From NCBI RefSeq assembly GCF_027947575.1, contig NZ_CP116256.1, positions 2,852,001 through 2,916,000 of the forward strand: 64,000 nt of DNA. Reading direction: 5' to 3'. This DNA comes from Streptomyces rubrogriseus (GTDB lineage: Bacteria > Actinomycetota > Actinomycetes > Streptomycetales > Streptomycetaceae). The position numbers and the translations under genes were made by a program. Positions 31,402 through 38,875 of the stretch are shown here, in pieces (the stretch's first letter is position 1; each line of letters opens with the position of its first letter). The notes under the pieces are model-generated. The model was not told where the DNA came from. It did no database searches and saw nothing but the letters and a program-made list of their open reading frames with translations.

Positions 31402-31929
31402 CTACCCCACCGCTTCCCCGTGCTGCCGAGCCAGCGCCGCGTACATCGTGCCGTTCAGCGTGACCCCCTGACGCTCCTCCTCCGTCAGCTCCCGCCTCAC
31501 CTTCGCCGGCACCCCCGCCACCAGCGACCCCGGCGGCACCCGCATCCCCTGCGGGACCAGCGCCTGGGCGGCGACCAGTGAACCGGCGCCGATCACCGCG
31601 CCGTTGAGCACCGTGGCACCCATGCCGATCAGGCAGTCGTCCTCGACGGTGGCGCCGTGCACCACGGCGTTGTGCCCGATGGAGACGCGCTCGCCGACGG
31701 TGACGGGGAAACCGGGGTCGGCGTGGAGCGTGCAGTTGTCCTGGACGTTGCTGCTCGCCCCGACGGAGATCCGCTCGACGTCGCCGCGCAGCACCGCGCC
31801 GTACCAGACGCTCGCCCCGGCGTGCAGTGTCACGTCCCCGACGACCGAGGCGGTCGGCGCCACGAAGACCTCCGCGTCCACCTTCGGGTCCTTGCCGCCG
31901 ATGCCCGTGATCAGCGCCTGCTGCGTCAT
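31402..31929 (-). CDS. Gamma-carbonic anhydrase-like hexapeptide-repeat protein
   Basis: A 175-residue left-handed beta-helix protein; ATG follows CAGGAGG. Hexapeptide repeats run from about 20 to 150 (VFVAPTASVVGDVTLHAGAS, SVWYGAVLRGD, IGHNAVVHGATVEDDCLIGM). The conserved metal-site region of gamma-class carbonic anhydrases is present (LRGD near 62 with NVQDNCTLHAD, then IGHNAVVHG). Members are often annotated YrdA or CaiE-like. Zinc hydration of CO2 is possible but not shown. Confidence 0.88.
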   Translation of the reverse strand: MTQQALITGIGGKDPKVDAEVFVAPTASVVGDVTLHAGASVWYGAVLRGDVERISVGASSNVQDNCTLHADPGFPVTVGERVSIGHNAVVHGATVEDDCLIGMGATVLNGAVIGAGSLVAAQALVPQGMRVPPGSLVAGVPAKVRRELTEEERQGVTLNGTMYAALARQHGEAVG

Positions 31930-32036
31930 CTTCGCCTCCTGCTCGGGTGTTGTACGGCACCGTACGCCACCCGGTGGGGTGAAGATCACAGCATGGTGCG
32001 GTCCTGGCCGCGGCGCGCGCGGTCTACCGTGAGCGG

Positions 32037-32840
32037 GTGCCCCACCGCAAGAACACGTTCTCGTCCTGGCGGAGCCGCCTCGCGCAGAAGGCCGTCCACG
32101 CGGGCTGGGCCTGGGTGCAGCGCACCGGTTCCGTCACCGCCGCGCACCCAGGGCGGTTCCGGTTCGGCGCGCTGGGCACGGGCACCCGGCTCGCCTTCCC
32201 GCTCGGCACGGTCTTCGGCGAACCCTGGATCCACGTCGGCGCGCACTGCATCATCGGCGAGCAGGTCACGCTGACCGCCGGGCTCATGCCCGACCTCGAC
32301 CTCGGTCCGGAGCCGATCCTGCGCATCGGCGACGGGGTCGTCCTCGGCCGCGGCAGCCACGTCATCGCGGACACCACCGTCACCATCGGCAGCGACTGCT
32401 ACTTCGGCCCGTACGTCTACGTCACCTCCACCAACCACTCCTACGACGATCCGCAGCAGCCCATCGGCAAGCAGTGGCCGCGGATGGACCCGGTGGAGAT
32501 CGGCCCCGGCTGCTGGATCGGCACCGGCGCGGTGATCCTGCCCGGCGCGCGGATCGGGCGGAACGTGGTCGTGGCCGCCGGTGCCGTGGTCCGGGGCACG
32601 GTCCCCGACCACGCCGTGGTGGCGGGCGCCCCCGCCCGCGTCGTACGGCGCTGGACACCGGCCGAGGGCTGGCAGCCGCCGCTGCGGACCCCGGCTCCGG
32701 TGCCGATCCCCGACGGGATCACGCCGGGGCAGCTGCGGGAGCTGTCGAAGCTGGACGACGAGGCGGTGGCCCGTCTCGCCGAACTGGACGACCCGGAGCG
32801 GGCCTCGGGCAGGCTCGCCGAACCGGCCGCGGAGGGCTGA
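32037..32840 (+). CDS. Hexapeptide-repeat acyltransferase-like protein
   Basis: A 267-residue protein with GTG start. A left-handed beta-helix spans about 40-205 (HVGAHCIIGEQVTLTAG, IGDGVVLGRGSHVIADTTVTIG, STNHSYDDPQQPIGKQW, CWIGTGAVILPGARIGRNVVVAAGAVV, APARVVRRW; each is quoted in part). The STNHxYDDPxxPI pattern is typical of maltose or galactoside acetyltransferase-like enzymes. The C-terminal 60 residues are variable. Substrate unknown; an exopolysaccharide or lipid target is possible. Confidence 0.82.
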   Translation: MPHRKNTFSSWRSRLAQKAVHAGWAWVQRTGSVTAAHPGRFRFGALGTGTRLAFPLGTVFGEPWIHVGAHCIIGEQVTLTAGLMPDLDLGPEPILRIGDGVVLGRGSHVIADTTVTIGSDCYFGPYVYVTSTNHSYDDPQQPIGKQWPRMDPVEIGPGCWIGTGAVILPGARIGRNVVVAAGAVVRGTVPDHAVVAGAPARVVRRWTPAEGWQPPLRTPAPVPIPDGITPGQLRELSKLDDEAVARLAELDDPERASGRLAEPAAEG

Positions 32841-32870
32841 ACGGGCGCCAGTGCCGGGCGGGCGTCGGCC

Positions 32871-33031
32871 TCAGCCCGTCGCCAGCAGCAGTGTCCCCAC
32901 CAGCGCGAGGCCCGCGCCGGCCGCCTGCGCGGCACGCAGCCGATCGCTCGGGAACCCCCGCGCGGCCAGCGCGGTCACCACCGGCCAGGCCCCCACAGGA
33001 CGCTGGTGGCCAGGGCGAACAGCGCTGTCAT
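32871..33031 (-). pseudogene. EamA/DMT transporter remnant (internal deletion and frameshift)
   Basis: Reading minus strand from ATG at 33031 gives MTALFALATSVLWG, the start of an EamA-type drug/metabolite transporter, but the frame then hits a stop after four more codons. A second frame from about 33000 to the stop at 32871 reads WPVVTALAARGF, then RAAQAAGAGLALVGTLLLATG, which matches the last part of such transporters. About 240 central residues are missing and the halves are out of frame. The divergent XRE-cupin gene next to it probably once controlled the transporter. Confidence 0.65.
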
Positions 33032-33150
33032 GATCCGGTCGCCTCGCAGTACAGTTCGGTGGACCTTCGGGTGCAGCAGACCATAGTTCGATCCGCTGCA
33101 CCACGTCATTCAAAATAATGTACGCACCTGTACGAGTCCCTGGACGGAAC

Positions 33151-33723
33151 GTGGCGGACCTCGACCTCCTGACCCAGTCCCTGGCGCGCAACGTCAAGCG
33201 CTGGCGCGGCGAACGCGGCTTCACCCTGGAGGCGCTGGCCGCGCGCGCCGGGGTCAGCCGCGGCATGCTCATCCAGATCGAGCAGGCCCGCACCAACCCC
33301 AGCCTCGGTACCGTCGTGAAGATCGGCGACGCCCTCGGCGTCAGCATCACCACCCTGCTCGACCGGGAACAGGGGCCTGCGGTCCGCGTCGTTCCCGCCG
33401 ACGAGGCCGTCCGCCTCTGGCACACCGACGCCGGCAGCTTCAGCCGGCTGCTCGCCGGGGTGGAGGCGCCCGGCCCGCTGGAGATGTGGGAATGGCGGCT
33501 GATGCCGGGCGAGAGCAGCCTCTCCGACCCGCACCCCACCGGCACCGTCGAGCTGGTGCACGTCACCTCCGGCGAACTCGCCCTCACCGTCGACGGGGTG
33601 ACCCACCACGTGCCCACGGGCGCGAGCGCCTCCTTCGAGTCCGACACCCCGCACACCTACGGCAACGAGGGTGACGCGCCGATGGAGATGATCATGGCGG
33701 TCTCGGTGCCGCCCGTCCGCTGA
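33151..33723 (+). CDS. XRE-family regulator with cupin domain
   Basis: A 190-residue regulator. GTG at 33151 is preferred because it follows GGACGG and begins the normal family start; an ATG at 33118 would add 11 residues. The HTH (about 10-65, LTQSLARNVKRWRGERGFTL, SRGMLIQIEQARTNPSLGTV) is followed by a cupin sensor domain (about 85-185, with VELVHVTSGELALTVDGVTH and ASFESDTPHTYGNEGDAPM). Members regulate a neighbouring transporter or catabolic gene. Here the divergent transporter is a pseudogene, so the regulator may be an orphan. Confidence 0.88.
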   Translation: MADLDLLTQSLARNVKRWRGERGFTLEALAARAGVSRGMLIQIEQARTNPSLGTVVKIGDALGVSITTLLDREQGPAVRVVPADEAVRLWHTDAGSFSRLLAGVEAPGPLEMWEWRLMPGESSLSDPHPTGTVELVHVTSGELALTVDGVTHHVPTGASASFESDTPHTYGNEGDAPMEMIMAVSVPPVR

Positions 33724-33766
33724 GACGGCCGCTCACCGGGGCTCGGGCGGTTGTTAGCGTGCCGCC

Positions 33767-34324
33767 ATGCACGCACCCATCGGGAACTTCGACGGCGCCA
33801 CGCCCGCCCCGGACCGCCTCGACGCGCTGACCCGCCCGGTCGCCGACGCCGTACGCCACTGGAGCGGCACCGTACCCGCCGACCAGATCCTCTACGTCGA
33901 CACCGAACCGGACTGGGCCGACACCGCCACCTTCGTCGAGCACTACGGCCGTGAGCTGCTCGAACAGTCCGCCAACTGCGTGGTGGTCACCGGCAAGCGC
34001 GGCGGCGGCACGACGCTCGCCGCCTGCGTGGTCCTCTCCACCACCCGGGTCGACGTCAACGGTGTCGTGCGCCGCCGGCTCGGGGCGCGCAAGGCATCCT
34101 TCGCGCCGATGGACACGGCCACCGGGGAGACCGGCATGGAGTACGGCGGCATCACCCCGGTCGGCCTGCCCGCCGAGTGGCCCGTGCTGGTGGACTCGGC
34201 CGTCGTCGACCTGCCGTACGTCCTCGTCGGCAGCGGACGCAGGCGCGGCAAGCTGCTCGTGCCGGGCAAGGCCTTCGCGGAGCTGCCCGGCGCCGAGGTG
34301 CTGGAAGGACTGGGCGTCGCCTGA
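33767..34324 (+). CDS. YbaK/EbsC family aminoacyl-tRNA editing protein
   Basis: A 185-residue protein with the YbaK editing fold. Visible motifs: NCVVVTGKRGGGTTLAACVV, then RRRLGARKASFAPMDTATGE with the conserved Lys of the editing core, then GMEYGGITPVGLPAEWPVLV and VGSGRRRGKLLVPGKAFAEL. Related proteins remove mischarged amino acids from tRNA. The exact amino acid and tRNA cannot be told from sequence. Single gene between the regulator and the cation efflux gene. Confidence 0.86.
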   Translation: MHAPIGNFDGATPAPDRLDALTRPVADAVRHWSGTVPADQILYVDTEPDWADTATFVEHYGRELLEQSANCVVVTGKRGGGTTLAACVVLSTTRVDVNGVVRRRLGARKASFAPMDTATGETGMEYGGITPVGLPAEWPVLVDSAVVDLPYVLVGSGRRRGKLLVPGKAFAELPGAEVLEGLGVA

Positions 34325-34328
34325 CCCG

Positions 34329-35450
34329 TCACGCGGGGGCGTGGTGGGCGAGCGCCAGGTGCGGATCCGCCTCGCCCGGGGACGGCGCCGGGTCGGCGTG
34401 GACCAGGGCGGCGGACAGCCGCGGCACCGCGTGCAGCAGGGCGTGTTCGGCCGCCACGGCGATGCGGTGGGCCTCGCGGACCGTCGCCTCGCCGTCCACC
34501 ACCAGCGCCACCTCGGCGCGCAGCCGGTGCCCGATCCAGCGCAGCCGCAGCTCGCCCACCCCGCGCACGCCGGGAACCTCGCCCAGTACGCGTTCGGCCC
34601 GGTCCACCAGCGCGGGGTCGACGGCGTCCATCAGCCGCCGGAACACCTCGCGCGCCGCGTCCCGCAGGACGAGCACGATCGCGGCCGTGATCGCCAGCCC
34701 CACGACCGGGTCGGCGAGCCGCCACCCCAGTGCCGCGCCGCCGGCGCCCAGCAGTACGGCCAGGGAGGTGTACCCGTCCGTGCGGGCGTGCAGGCCGTCG
34801 GCCACCAGCGCGGCGGAGCCGATCTCCCGGCCCACGCGGATCCGGTGGTGGGCCACCCACTCGTTGCCGGCGAAACCGACCAGGGCGGCCACCGCCACCG
34901 CCGGGACGTGTGCGACCGGGCGCGGGTCGAGCAGCCGGTCGACCGCCGTCCACGCCGCGAAGACGGCGGACGCGGCGATCGTCAGCACGATCACGATGCC
35001 CGCCAGATCCTCCGCCCGCCCGTAGCCGTAGGTGAAGCGCCGGGTCGCCGCGCGCCGGCCGAGGACGAAGGCGATGGCCAGCGGAACGGCGGTCAGCGCG
35101 TCCGCGGTGTTGTGCACCGTGTCCCCGAGCAGCGCCACCGATCCGGAGGCCACGACCACGGCCGCCTGTGCCAGCGCCGTGGCGCCGAGCACTGCCAGCG
35201 ACACCCACAGCGCGCGCAGCCCGCGGGCCGAGGCCTCCAGGGCCGGGTCCAGCTTGTCCACGCTCTCGTGGGAGTGGGGTGTGAGCCGGTGGGCGAGGAA
35301 GTGCGCGAACCGGCGCCATCGGGCGGCGGGGGAGCGGTCGTGGTGGGGGTGTCCGTCGTCGGGGTGATCGTGCTGGAGGTGGTCGTGGTGATCGTGTTGG
35401 TGCTGAGGGCGGTCCTGGTGATCGTGATGGTGCCGGTGCGGGTCGCTCAT
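34329..35450 (-). CDS. Cation diffusion facilitator (metal efflux)
   Basis: A 373-residue proton/metal antiporter for divalent cations such as Zn, Co or Ni. ATG follows AAGGGG. The N-terminal 40 residues are extremely His-rich (HRHHHDHQDRPQHQHDHHDH) and may bind metal. Six membrane segments follow, with the first CDF metal-site pattern HNTADAL near residue 130 and a second HARTDGYTSL near 245, both of the HxxxD/DxxxD type. The C-terminal domain (about 300-360) resembles the cytoplasmic CDF domain. It is divergent from an ArsR regulator. Confidence 0.93.
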   Translation of the reverse strand: MSDPHRHHHDHQDRPQHQHDHHDHLQHDHPDDGHPHHDRSPAARWRRFAHFLAHRLTPHSHESVDKLDPALEASARGLRALWVSLAVLGATALAQAAVVVASGSVALLGDTVHNTADALTAVPLAIAFVLGRRAATRRFTYGYGRAEDLAGIVIVLTIAASAVFAAWTAVDRLLDPRPVAHVPAVAVAALVGFAGNEWVAHHRIRVGREIGSAALVADGLHARTDGYTSLAVLLGAGGAALGWRLADPVVGLAITAAIVLVLRDAAREVFRRLMDAVDPALVDRAERVLGEVPGVRGVGELRLRWIGHRLRAEVALVVDGEATVREAHRIAVAAEHALLHAVPRLSAALVHADPAPSPGEADPHLALAHHAPA

Positions 35451-35549
35451 GGGTGCCCCTTCCGGTGCTCGGTGCCGGGCGTCTTTCGGTGTCCGGCGGC
35501 CGGTGTGTCGGTGCGACGGGTGGACGCGCGCGGTCCGTCCCGCCATTAT

Positions 35550-35565
35550 GTGCGTATGAGCGCAC
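35550..35565. promoter_or_regulatory. Inverted repeat over the arsR start (operator candidate)
   Basis: GTGCG-TATGAG-CGCAC overlaps the ATG of the ArsR gene. ArsR repressors typically bind imperfect palindromes near their own start. This site is a plausible autoregulatory and CDF-controlling operator; binding is unproven. Confidence 0.35.
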
Positions 35566-35915
35566 GCATGCACCTGTCACCTGCGGACGATGCGCACCCG
35601 CGTACACCGGGCGAGGAGCAGTTCGCCCTCGCCGCCGAGATCCTCGCGCTGCTCGGCGACCGCACCCGCCTGACCCTGCTGCACGCCCTGACCGGCGGCG
35701 AGGCCGACGTCACCACCCTCACCGAGGCCTGCGGGGCGGCCCGTCCGGCGGTCAGCCAGCACCTGGCCCGGCTGCGCCTCGCGGGGCTGGTCGGCACCCG
35801 CAAGGAGGGGCGCCGGGTCGTGTACTCACTGCGCGACGGACATCTGCGCCGCCTGGTCGACGAGGCGCTGAACGTGGCCGACCACCGGCTCGGCGACCGG
35901 CCGCTCCACGACTGA
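35556..35915 (+). CDS. ArsR/SmtB-family metal-responsive repressor
   Basis: A 119-residue winged-helix repressor divergent from the metal efflux gene. The HTH is clear (EEQFALAAEILALLGDRTRL, EACGAARPAVSQHLARLRLA, GTRKEGRRVVYSLRDGHLRR). The helix-3 ELCVCD site of classic ArsR/CadC proteins is replaced by LTEACGAA with one Cys. The C-terminal NVADHRLGDRPLHD has two His and several Asp and may hold an alpha-5 metal site of the CzrA/NmtR type (DxHxxH-like). It probably derepresses the pump when metal is present. Confidence 0.9.
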   Translation: MSARMHLSPADDAHPRTPGEEQFALAAEILALLGDRTRLTLLHALTGGEADVTTLTEACGAARPAVSQHLARLRLAGLVGTRKEGRRVVYSLRDGHLRRLVDEALNVADHRLGDRPLHD

Positions 35916-35944
35916 GCGACCTGCCGTCCCGGCCGTCCGGGCGC

Positions 35945-37168
35945 TCAGTCGGCGGTCCGCACACCGAGGTACCGCTCGGCGAACTCCGCCGCCGCGGCCG
36001 GTGAGGAGAACAGGCGCCGCAGCCGGGCCAGCGCGGCACCCGCGCGGTAGGGGTCCCCGGACGCCGTGCCGTGGTACATCTCCGCGAGCCACTGGGAGAA
36101 CTCCTGGTAGTCCCACACCCGGGCGAGACACGCGTCCGAGTAGCCGGCCAGTGCGGAGTCCTCACCCTGCGTCAGGGACGCGACCAGCCCGTCGCCGAGC
36201 AGGAAGGCGTCGTGCAGGGCGAGGTTCAGCCCCTTGGCGGCGATGGGCGCGGTCAGGTGGGCCGCGTCCCCGGCCAGGAAGAGCCGCCCGAAGGTCATCG
36301 GCTCGACCACGTAACTGTGCATGTCGAGCACGCGCTTCTCGATCAGGCGCCCCTCTGCGAGCGGTGGTGCGCCCGCCGCGCCGAGCCGTACCCGCAGCTC
36401 GGCCCAGACCCGCTCGTGCGGCCAGTTCTCCGGGTCGTCGCCCGGCGGACACTGGAGGTAGTAGCGGGTCACCTCGGGGCTGCGCGCCATGTGCCCGGCG
36501 AAGCCGCGCGGATGCATGCCGAACACCACGCAGTCCGAGGACGGCGGTGCCTCGGCCAGCAGCGCCAGCCAGCCGACGCCGTAGTCGTGACGGGCGAGGC
36601 GGACCCGCCCGGCGGGCAGCGACGCGCGCGTCACGCCGCGGGCACCGTCGCACCCCGCGACGAAGTCCGCCTCCACGAACCGGCGTTCACCGGAGTCGGG
36701 GCAGACGTACGACACCGTCGGCCGGGCGGACCCGGCGCCGTGCAGGCGCACGTCCCGGACGCCGAACCGGATCTCCCCGCCGCGCACGTCCGCGTACTCC
36801 CGGACCAGGTCCGTCACCAGGAACTGCTGCGGGTAGACGAAGTGATGGCGCCCCGTCAGCCCGGTGTACCCGAAGCGGTACCGCTCCCCGGCGAACCGGA
36901 ACTCGCACTCGGTGTGGGCCTGCGCCCGCTCCAGCAGGGTCCGTGCCAGCCCGCGCCGTTCCAGCCCGCGCACGGCCCACTCCTCGATGACACCCGCCCG
37001 CGGCCGGTGTTCGACGACTTCGCGGGTCTCGGTCTCCAGCACCAGGCAGTCGACACCCGCGGCGCGCAGGATGTTGCCGACGGTCAGCCCGGCCGGGCCC
37101 GCGCCCACCACGACGACTGAAAAGCGGTGCGGCGCCGCTGAGTTGGGAAGCCGGGAGGGTGCGGTCAC
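35945..37168 (-). CDS. pobA: FAD-dependent aromatic monooxygenase, PobA-type
   Basis: A 407-residue flavoprotein hydroxylase; GTG at 37168. The FAD fold begins with FSVVVVGAGPAGLTVGNILR (GxGxxG), the DG motif is GCDGARG near residue 170, and the GD motif GDAAHLTAPIAAKGLNLALHD is close to the p-hydroxybenzoate hydroxylase form. The substrate-region motif HFVYPQQFLVTDLV also fits PobA. It would convert 4-hydroxybenzoate to protocatechuate using NADPH and oxygen. No pca genes are nearby and no PobR is present. The aromatic substrate is likely but not certain. Confidence 0.85.
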   Translation of the reverse strand: MTAPSRLPNSAAPHRFSVVVVGAGPAGLTVGNILRAAGVDCLVLETETREVVEHRPRAGVIEEWAVRGLERRGLARTLLERAQAHTECEFRFAGERYRFGYTGLTGRHHFVYPQQFLVTDLVREYADVRGGEIRFGVRDVRLHGAGSARPTVSYVCPDSGERRFVEADFVAGCDGARGVTRASLPAGRVRLARHDYGVGWLALLAEAPPSSDCVVFGMHPRGFAGHMARSPEVTRYYLQCPPGDDPENWPHERVWAELRVRLGAAGAPPLAEGRLIEKRVLDMHSYVVEPMTFGRLFLAGDAAHLTAPIAAKGLNLALHDAFLLGDGLVASLTQGEDSALAGYSDACLARVWDYQEFSQWLAEMYHGTASGDPYRAGAALARLRRLFSSPAAAAEFAERYLGVRTAD

Positions 37169-37273
37169 GCGGACATTATGGCGGCGGTGCACGGGCCACC
37201 GGAACGGTCGCGACGGCCCTCCCCGCGGGAAAACACCTGGCGGGCCCGGCCGGCGCGGCTTATGCTCCCCGCG

Positions 37274-37330
37274 ATGACTACTCCTCCTTCCGGCAGATTG
37301 GGGGACCCGTCCGCGCAAGGTGAGTGCTGA
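37274..37330 (+). CDS. Possible leaderless 18-residue upstream ORF
   Basis: An ORF reading MTTPPSGRLGDPSAQGEC begins 7 bases after TATGCT (37261-37266), which looks like a -10 box. The RNA start would fall at the ATG, giving a leaderless message, common in Streptomyces. Its stop overlaps the next start (TGATG), so its translation could be coupled to the 468-residue gene. No -35 is clear. Confidence 0.4.
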   Translation: MTTPPSGRLGDPSAQGEC

Positions 37331-38736
37331 TGGCCACTCACTTCGTGAACGGGGACTCCGACTCCCGCCTTTCCTTCTGGCAGCGCGTGCGCGAGTTCGC
37401 CGTGCCGCCCTCCATGATCGAGACCGCGACCGCGCGCCGCCGTGCCGGGGACTGGGCGGGCGCGTGCGCCGCCGCGGCCGTCGACGTCGACCTCGACCTG
37501 CGCTCCGTGGCCCGCACCCACGGCCGCTCCCTCGCCTCCCGGCTCCGCATCGACCTGCGGCACCTCGCTCCCGACCTGCTGCGCTGGCACATGCCGAGGA
37601 TCGCCCCGGACGGACTGCTGCGCCCGGGCCTCACCCTCACCCTGGCCCGCTACGCCACCGAGGGCCGCGACGGCGTAGGGCCGGTGCATCTCGTCGCCCG
37701 TACCCCACCCGCCTGGGCGGACGGCGGTCAGCGCGTCAGCCTGGCCCTGTGGGACTGCTCGGGCGCGGACGCCGGTCCCGCACGGCACCCGCATCCCCGG
37801 CCGAGCAGACGCTTCCGGCTCGACCTGCACCGTCACCTGTGGGACGCGCGCCGAACCGATGAGCTGCGCCTGCGCTCGGGCGCCGACCTGCCGCCGTCCG
37901 CCGACGGCCCCTCCGAAACCGCCGGCCCGTGGGGAGCTGTGCCGCCGGGGCTGCGCTGCGCCGTGGGCCGGTGGGAGGCCGAGGCGCGGATCCTGCTCCG
38001 GGCCGAGGACACCGGCGGCGGGACGGTCGTCGTACGGGTCGGGTCCGGACAGCGGCTCGCCCTGGAACTGGACGCGGACGAATCCCCCTCGGCCACGGCG
38101 CCGCGGATCGTCGCGGTGCCCACCGGCGGTGCCGTGTCCGCGCTGCCGGTGCTCCCCGACGCGGCCACCTGGGTACTGCCCGACCTGGAACTGGTGCGCG
38201 CCGGTGCGATCGAGGCCGATCGGCTGCACCCGCTGGTGGCCCCCGCCCTGGTACCGGACCGGGCGCCGGGCGCCCGGCTCCGGACACCGGATCCGGTGAT
38301 GGGGCCGCGGGTGGTGGACTGCCGGGGAGCCAGGCACCGGATCGGCCTCGTCGACGGGGTGCTGGCGGCGCTGGACCACGATCCGGCCGAGAGCCGGCGG
38401 GAGGAACTGCTCGCCGCGCTGACCGGCACGCCGTTGCCCTGCTTCCAGGTCATCGACGAGGCACACCGACGTCCGCAGTGCCTCCCCGACATCCGCGAAC
38501 GCCTCAACCACGGGGACACCGCCGGTGCCCTCGCCGCCGTCGAGGCCCTGCTGGGACCCGCCGCACGGCTGCGCGACGGCGACCTGCGGGACGACCTGGA
38601 GGCCGCCGCGCTGCGGCGGGTCGCCCACGGGCTGTTCCGCGCGGGCCTCGACGAGCCCGCTCCGGGACGCCTCGCCCCGGACCCGCACCGGCCCCGCGAG
38701 GGCCGCTCCCGCCCTCGCCACGCGACGTTCGACTGA
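37330..38736 (+). CDS. Unknown protein upstream of a MoxR AAA / VWA pair
   Basis: A 468-residue protein with no recognised domain. The N-terminus reads FWQRVREFAVPPSMIETATA, then RRRAGDWAGACAAAAVDVDL. The central part has weak beta-rich repeats, and there is a C-terminal helical region (LPDIRERLNHGDTAGALAAV). It starts within the stop of a possible leaderless mini-ORF and lies 139 bases upstream of a MoxR ATPase. The order (unknown, MoxR, metallopeptidase-VWA) suggests it is a specific substrate or adaptor of the pair. Function unknown. The gap after it contains a tandem repeat. Confidence 0.75.
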   Translation: MATHFVNGDSDSRLSFWQRVREFAVPPSMIETATARRRAGDWAGACAAAAVDVDLDLRSVARTHGRSLASRLRIDLRHLAPDLLRWHMPRIAPDGLLRPGLTLTLARYATEGRDGVGPVHLVARTPPAWADGGQRVSLALWDCSGADAGPARHPHPRPSRRFRLDLHRHLWDARRTDELRLRSGADLPPSADGPSETAGPWGAVPPGLRCAVGRWEAEARILLRAEDTGGGTVVVRVGSGQRLALELDADESPSATAPRIVAVPTGGAVSALPVLPDAATWVLPDLELVRAGAIEADRLHPLVAPALVPDRAPGARLRTPDPVMGPRVVDCRGARHRIGLVDGVLAALDHDPAESRREELLAALTGTPLPCFQVIDEAHRRPQCLPDIRERLNHGDTAGALAAVEALLGPAARLRDGDLRDDLEAAALRRVAHGLFRAGLDEPAPGRLAPDPHRPREGRSRPRHATFD

Positions 38737-38766
38737 CCCCGGGGACCGCGGACGTCTTGGCCGCAC

Positions 38767-38822
38767 CGACCCCTCCGCGCCGACCCCTCCGCGCCGACCC
38801 CTCCGCGCCGACCCCTCCGCGC
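38767..38822. repeat. Tandem repeat, 14 bases x 4
   Basis: CGACCCCTCCGCGC is repeated four times without gap (38767-38822), with a degenerate fifth copy after it. It occupies the space between the unknown gene and the MoxR gene, so may affect transcript spacing or stability. Such short tandem repeats can vary in copy number. Confidence 0.8.
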
Positions 38823-38875
38823 CGGACCCCTCCCACGACCGACTGCCCTCGCTATCGACTCCCAGGTGATGACAA

